A stretch of DNA of 64,000 bases from CAJPQU01 sp052170475 (GTDB lineage Bacteria > Bacillota > Negativicutes > Selenomonadales > Selenomonadaceae): NCBI GenBank assembly GCA_052170475.1, contig JBQNAL010000009.1:5862-69861 (forward strand), written 5' to 3'. The position numbers and the translations under genes are program-made. The notes under the pieces are model-generated. The model was not told the origin of the DNA, did no database searches, and saw only the letters and a list, made by a program, of their open reading frames with translations. The stretch's first letter is position 1. Every line of letters begins with the position of its first letter. Positions 60,654-64,000 of this stretch are shown here, one piece after another.

Positions 60654-61409
60654 ATGCATACGAAGCGGATCATTCCCTGCCTTGATGTGAAGGAAGGCCG
60701 GGTGGTGAAGGGGACGAACTTCACGGATCTTCGAGACGCCGGGGATCCGGTGGAATTGGCGGCGCGTTACGATCAGGAACAGGCGGACGAGATCGTCTTT
60801 TTAGACATTACGGCTTCCAGCGAAAAGCGCGATACGATGGTACAGGTGGCGAAATCCTGTGCCTCCAAGGTCTTTCTCCCCTTTACGGTGGGGGGTGGGA
60901 TTCGCTCCGTCGAGGATATGCGCCGCCTCTTAAAGGTCGGTGCGGACAAGATCTCCCTCAATACGGCGGCGGTGAAAGATCCCACGCTCATAAGGCAGGG
61001 GGCGGAGAAGTTTGGCCGTCAGTGCGTGGTGTTAGCGGTGGACGCCCGCCGCCATGGCGACGGGTGGGAGGTCTATATCAACGGTGGCAAGACCCCCACG
61101 GGGCGCGATTGCCTGACTTGGGTCAAGGAAGCGGTATCTTTGGGGGCGGGGGAAATCCTTCTGACCAGTATGGACGCCGACGGCACGAAGGACGGCTACG
61201 ACATCGAGCTTACCCGCCGCGTATCAAAAAGCGTTCCCGTGCCGGTGATCGCCTCCGGCGGCGCGGGTCGTTTGGCGCATTTTTACGACGTTTTGACCCG
61301 GGGCGAGGCCGATGCCGTCTTGGCCGCTTCCGTCTTTCACTACGGGACGTTTACGGTGCGGGAGGTCAAGGCGTATTTGAAGTCGCGTGGAGTGGAGGTA
61401 AGGTTTTGA
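60654..61409 (+). CDS. hisF: imidazole glycerol phosphate synthase, cyclase subunit
   Basis: A 251-residue TIM barrel partner of HisH. RIIPCLDVKEGRVVKG (catalytic Asp), FLDITASSEKR, PFTVGGGIRSVEDM, VVLAVDAR (second catalytic Asp) and LTSMDADGTKDGYD are conserved. ATG 60654 follows hisA by three bases. Confidence 0.97.
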   Translation: MHTKRIIPCLDVKEGRVVKGTNFTDLRDAGDPVELAARYDQEQADEIVFLDITASSEKRDTMVQVAKSCASKVFLPFTVGGGIRSVEDMRRLLKVGADKISLNTAAVKDPTLIRQGAEKFGRQCVVLAVDARRHGDGWEVYINGGKTPTGRDCLTWVKEAVSLGAGEILLTSMDADGTKDGYDIELTRRVSKSVPVPVIASGGAGRLAHFYDVLTRGEADAVLAASVFHYGTFTVREVKAYLKSRGVEVRF

Positions 61410-62104
61410 TGGACATTTCAATGATACGATTTGACGACAGAGGGCTGGTTCCGGCCATTGTGCAGGAAGAAAGCGGCGAAGTCTTGATGTTGGCCTACAT
61501 GAACAAGGAATCCTTGGAAAAGACCCTCGCTACCGGCTACACTTGGTTTTTCAGCCGCCGCCACCAGCGTCTTTGGCAAAAAGGCGAAACATCGGGGAAT
61601 GTGCAGAAGGTGAAAGAAATTTTTTACGACTGCGACGGCGATACCCTTTTGGTGCGGGTTCACCAGACCGGCGTTGCCTGTCATACCGGGTCGTATTCCT
61701 GCTTTCGCGGTCGCCGTCTCGGGGAGAACGAGAAGAGTGTGGCCGTCATTGAAAAGCAGCCGGATACGTCCCTGACGGCGGTACTCAGTGACCTTTACGC
61801 CGTCATTCGGGATCGGCAGCTTCACCCGGTAGAAGGCTCCTATACGAACTACCTCTTCGCCCACGGGCAGGATAAGATCCTGAAAAAGATCGGCGAGGAG
61901 GCGGCGGAAACCATCATCGCCTCGAAGAACATGGAGCGGGAGGAAATTCTCTACGAGATGGGCGATCTCTGGTACCATTGTCTGGTGCTGTTAGCGTTCC
62001 ATGACCTCTTGCCGGACGCCCTCTTTCGGGAACTATTGAAGCGCCGCAAGGGCGGCTCGTATCACCCATTTACCGGGAAGACCGGGGAAAGGCCGGGGAT
62101 GTAG
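61409..62104 (+). CDS. hisI: bifunctional phosphoribosyl-AMP cyclohydrolase / phosphoribosyl-ATP pyrophosphatase
   Basis: A 231-residue fusion (HisIE). The N-terminal cyclohydrolase has MLAYMNKESLEKT, LWQKGETSGN and metal cysteines in DCDGDTLLVRVHQTG and ACHTGSYSCF. The C-terminal pyrophosphatase has SYTNYLFAHGQDKILKKIGEEAAETIIA and EILYEMGDLWYH. ATG 61409 shares a base with the hisF stop. The operon now has every step except histidinol phosphatase. Confidence 0.96.
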   Translation: MDISMIRFDDRGLVPAIVQEESGEVLMLAYMNKESLEKTLATGYTWFFSRRHQRLWQKGETSGNVQKVKEIFYDCDGDTLLVRVHQTGVACHTGSYSCFRGRRLGENEKSVAVIEKQPDTSLTAVLSDLYAVIRDRQLHPVEGSYTNYLFAHGQDKILKKIGEEAAETIIASKNMEREEILYEMGDLWYHCLVLLAFHDLLPDALFRELLKRRKGGSYHPFTGKTGERPGM

Positions 62105-62107
62105 GTC

Positions 62108-62857
62108 ATGGACAGATACAGCGAATGGATCGGCGGTTTTTTACACGACACCGCTTGGAAAAAGGGGACGCCGACGGGAGAGAAAGTGGCCGGGACGCCG
62201 CCTCCGCCGGAAAAACCATGCCCGCCGGGCGCGGATCTCATCGCGCTCACGGAGCCGGGGCTTTTAGACGACGTGCCGGTGAATTTTTTAGAGATCGTGG
62301 AGCTTAGGGCTTCGGCGCGGCGGTACAGCGACGCGCCCTTGACGATGAAAGAGCTGTCCTTCCTCCTCTGGTGTACGCAAGGGGTGAAAATGGAAACGCC
62401 CCAAGGAACGACGCTGCGCAACGTGCCCTCGGCAGGGGCGCGTCACGCGCTGGAAACGTATCTGCTCCTTCAGCGCGTAGAAGGCGTAACGCCGGGGCTT
62501 TATCGGTTTTTGGCCTTGGAACACGCCCTTCTGCCCATCGAAACAGGGCAAGCAGCGCTGGAAAAACTTTTTCCCTGCTTTATGGGGGCGGGCATGATCC
62601 GGGGCAGCGCCGTGACGTTTCTCTGGGCGGCGGATCTTCGGCGCATGACGTGCCGCTACGGCCGCCGCTCGGCGCGCTTTATCTTCCTCGACGCCGGACA
62701 CGTCTGCCAAAACCTTTACTTGGCGGCGCAGGCGGTCGGCATCGGCGTCTGCGCCGTGGGCGCGTTCTACGATGATGACTTAAACGCGGCCCTCCATCTG
62801 AGTGGCTGCGACGATTTTGTCGTGTACGGCGCGACGGCGGGGAAATTGCTGCGCTGA
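62108..62857 (+). CDS. SagB/ThcOx-type nitroreductase-fold protein
   Basis: A 249-residue FMN-dependent nitroreductase-family protein. FLEIVELRASARRYSDAPLTMKELSFLLWCTQGVK, VPSAGARHALETYLLLQ and AGHVCQNLYLAAQAVGIG match SagB/ThcOx-like members. SagB proteins oxidise azoline rings in peptide toxins, but no SagC/D or precursor peptide is near, so that role is unlikely. It starts three bases after hisIE and precedes the operon terminator, so it is part of the his transcript. Confidence 0.82.
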   Translation: MDRYSEWIGGFLHDTAWKKGTPTGEKVAGTPPPPEKPCPPGADLIALTEPGLLDDVPVNFLEIVELRASARRYSDAPLTMKELSFLLWCTQGVKMETPQGTTLRNVPSAGARHALETYLLLQRVEGVTPGLYRFLALEHALLPIETGQAALEKLFPCFMGAGMIRGSAVTFLWAADLRRMTCRYGRRSARFIFLDAGHVCQNLYLAAQAVGIGVCAVGAFYDDDLNAALHLSGCDDFVVYGATAGKLLR

Positions 62858-62874
62858 CGGGAGACGAGGCAAAG

Positions 62875-62910
62875 AAAGCCGGGTGGGTAAAAGGCCATCC
62901 GGCTTTTCTG
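62875..62910 (+). terminator. terminator of the his operon
   Basis: A 12-pair stem (62875-62886 with 62895-62906, one G-U pair), 8-base loop, then TTTTCTG. It lies 18 bases after the last stop. Confidence 0.8.
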
Positions 62911-62925
62911 TACGCCGGGGCTGAT

Positions 62926-62954
62926 TTGCGGCGGCGGGGGCTTCGTGGTACGAT
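62926..62954 (+). promoter_or_regulatory. probable promoter of the EamA gene
   Basis: TTGCGG (62926-62931), 17-base spacer, TACGAT (62949-62954), 33 bases before the start codon. Confidence 0.5.
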
Positions 62955-62987
62955 AAAAAATGATTGATTTTCGTAGGAGGGATTTTA

Positions 62988-63878
62988 TTGGCGTGGCGGG
63001 GGAACCTGTATTTGCTCTTGGCGGCGTTTATCTGGGGGACGACGTTTACGGCGCAGTCGGTGGGGATGGATCGCTTAGGCCCCTTTACCTATATGGCGGC
63101 GCGTTTTTTCCTCGGCGGGGCAGCGTTGGCTTTTGTCTGGCGGCTTCGGAGGGATAAAAGGCGGCAGGAGAGAGGGGCCGGTATTTATTTTCCCGGCTGG
63201 CGTTCCGGCGCTGTCGCTGGGCTGATCATGTTTGTCGGCGCGTCTTTGCAGCAGGTGGGGATGCAGTATACGACGGTTGGGAAAGCGGCCTTTCTCACTT
63301 GCCTCTACCTGATCTTTGTGCCTTTGGCCGGGGTATTTTTGCGGCACAGACTTCATGCTGCGCATGGGGCAGGGGTTCTTTTGGCGATAGCGGGATTGTA
63401 TTTTCTCTGTTTGAAGGATTCGCTGACCTTGACGCATGGCGATGCCATCGTCCTTTTGAGCGCGGTCTTTTGGACGCTGCACATTCTTTTCATCGATCGC
63501 TTTGCCCCCCATGTGGATATTGTGGAAATGTCGCTGGCGCAGGTACTCATGACATTCGTACTTTCCCTTGGCGCAGCGCTTTGGGGAGAAGTTTGGGTAT
63601 GGTGTGACGTTTTTGGCGCTTGGGGTTCCATCGTCTATGCCGGCTTGCTGTCCACGGGGTTGGGCTTTACCCTTCAGATCGTGGGGCAAAAGTATGCCAC
63701 CCCCGCCTCTGCCGCCATTTTGATGAGTTTGGAAGCGGTGTTCGGCGCTTTTGGGGGATGGGTGATCTTAGGGGAAACGCTTTCGTCCCGTGAACTTTTC
63801 GGCTGCGTGCTGATGATGGCCGGGATGATGGTCATTCAAGTGTACGGTCTCGTTTTTCGCCGCGATACGGCTGCTTAA
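62988..63878 (+). CDS. EamA-family (drug/metabolite) transporter
   Basis: A 296-residue protein with about ten hydrophobic segments in two EamA repeats (about 8-140 and 150-290). The first repeat has LLAAFIWGTTFTAQ and TYMAARFFLGG, the second SAVFWTLHILFIDRFA and TPASAAILMSLEAVFGAFGGWVILGE. Substrates of such exporters include amino acids and nucleotide sugars; none can be named. TTG 62988 follows TAGGAGGG with a normal spacer; 62964 is in frame but lies before the site. Confidence 0.9.
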   Translation: MAWRGNLYLLLAAFIWGTTFTAQSVGMDRLGPFTYMAARFFLGGAALAFVWRLRRDKRRQERGAGIYFPGWRSGAVAGLIMFVGASLQQVGMQYTTVGKAAFLTCLYLIFVPLAGVFLRHRLHAAHGAGVLLAIAGLYFLCLKDSLTLTHGDAIVLLSAVFWTLHILFIDRFAPHVDIVEMSLAQVLMTFVLSLGAALWGEVWVWCDVFGAWGSIVYAGLLSTGLGFTLQIVGQKYATPASAAILMSLEAVFGAFGGWVILGETLSSRELFGCVLMMAGMMVIQVYGLVFRRDTAA

Positions 63879-63987
63879 GGAAGCACTGATACATTCGGCA
63901 CCAATCTGACAGACTTCATTTTATCCGTGCTTCCTTGACGTTTTCTTGGTAAGTTGCAACATCAAATCGGACAGTTACCCCAAGAAA
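63877..63987. repeat. non-coding tail with two long-loop inverted repeats
   Basis: AAGGAAGCAC (63877-63886) pairs perfectly with GTGCTTCCTT (63927-63936). TTTCTTGG (63942-63949) pairs with CCAAGAAA (63980-63987). No ORF with a ribosome site is present up to the window end. The first copy starts inside the EamA stop region. It could be a terminator, a structured RNA, a repeat family or the edge of a mobile element cut by the window. Confidence 0.4.
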
Positions 63988-64000
63988 TTAGGCGGAAGAA

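Overview
This window is about 64 kb of a GC-rich (my estimate 55-60%) bacterial chromosome, densely packed with core genes. It looks like a Firmicute, most likely a motile, anaerobic Negativicutes-type organism. I base that on gene order rather than on a sequence search. The orders tilS-hpt-ftsH, pgeF-yggS, rbgA-rnhB-ylqG-like-ylqH-like, phoH-ybeY-era-recO and pyrB-C-carAB-K-D-F-E are all typical of Firmicutes. A T-box and a PyrR-type leader point the same way. Many genes start with GTG or TTG. I saw no tRNA, rRNA, CRISPR array, recognisable prophage or complete insertion sequence.

Layout. 1-3.5 kb: the 3' end of tilS, then hpt and ftsH. 3.6-9.5 kb: a RodZ-like membrane HTH protein, two large radical SAM proteins (YgiQ type and a TIGR03960-like one), nrdR and pgeF. 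9.5-16 kb: yggS, a small membrane protein, a histidine phosphatase, uppP, pth, an unusual radical SAM protein, an orphan cheR and a reduced PaaK-like protein. 16-21 kb: ilvD, trmL, murB and a beta-CASP metallo-beta-lactamase protein, followed by an unknown 103-residue protein with its own promoter and a very strong hairpin behind it. 21.6-22.9 kb (minus): a CNNM/CorC transporter. 23-28.3 kb: rbgA, rnhB, FliK-like and FlhB-C-terminus-like genes, yraN and ubiX. 28.3-30.7 kb (minus): a carboxytransferase (oxaloacetate decarboxylase alpha or 5S type) with a tandem operator-like repeat, and a D-amino-acid-transaminase-like gene.

30.8-40.6 kb holds a complete pyrimidine operon, pyrB-pyrC-carA-carB-pyrK-pyrD-pyrF-pyrE. 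It is driven by a consensus promoter and a leader with a PyrR-binding loop and terminator. It converges on bioB, whose promoter overlaps a BirA-like operator. 41.8-45 kb carries phoH-ybeY-era-recO. 45.2-49.5 kb carries ilvC behind a T-box (apparent Ile specifier AUC), followed by leuC-leuD-leuB. 49.6-53.3 kb carries an HD-GYP response regulator whose receiver phospho-acceptor Asp is replaced by Glu, next to rfbA-rfbC-rfbB.

53.3-62.9 kb is a histidine operon: yerC (TrpR family)-hisZ-HD protein-hisG-hisD-hisC-hisB-hisH-hisA-hisF-hisIE-SagB-like oxidoreductase. The short HisG needs HisZ, and both are present. The window ends with an EamA transporter and a non-coding tail with two long-loop inverted repeats.

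I did not find a clearly new multi-gene system. The best leads are the Glu-substituted receiver, the HD and SagB-like genes inside the histidine operon, the orphan 103-aa gene, the cheR/PaaK-like pair, the tandem operator before the carboxytransferase, and the repeat at the right edge.
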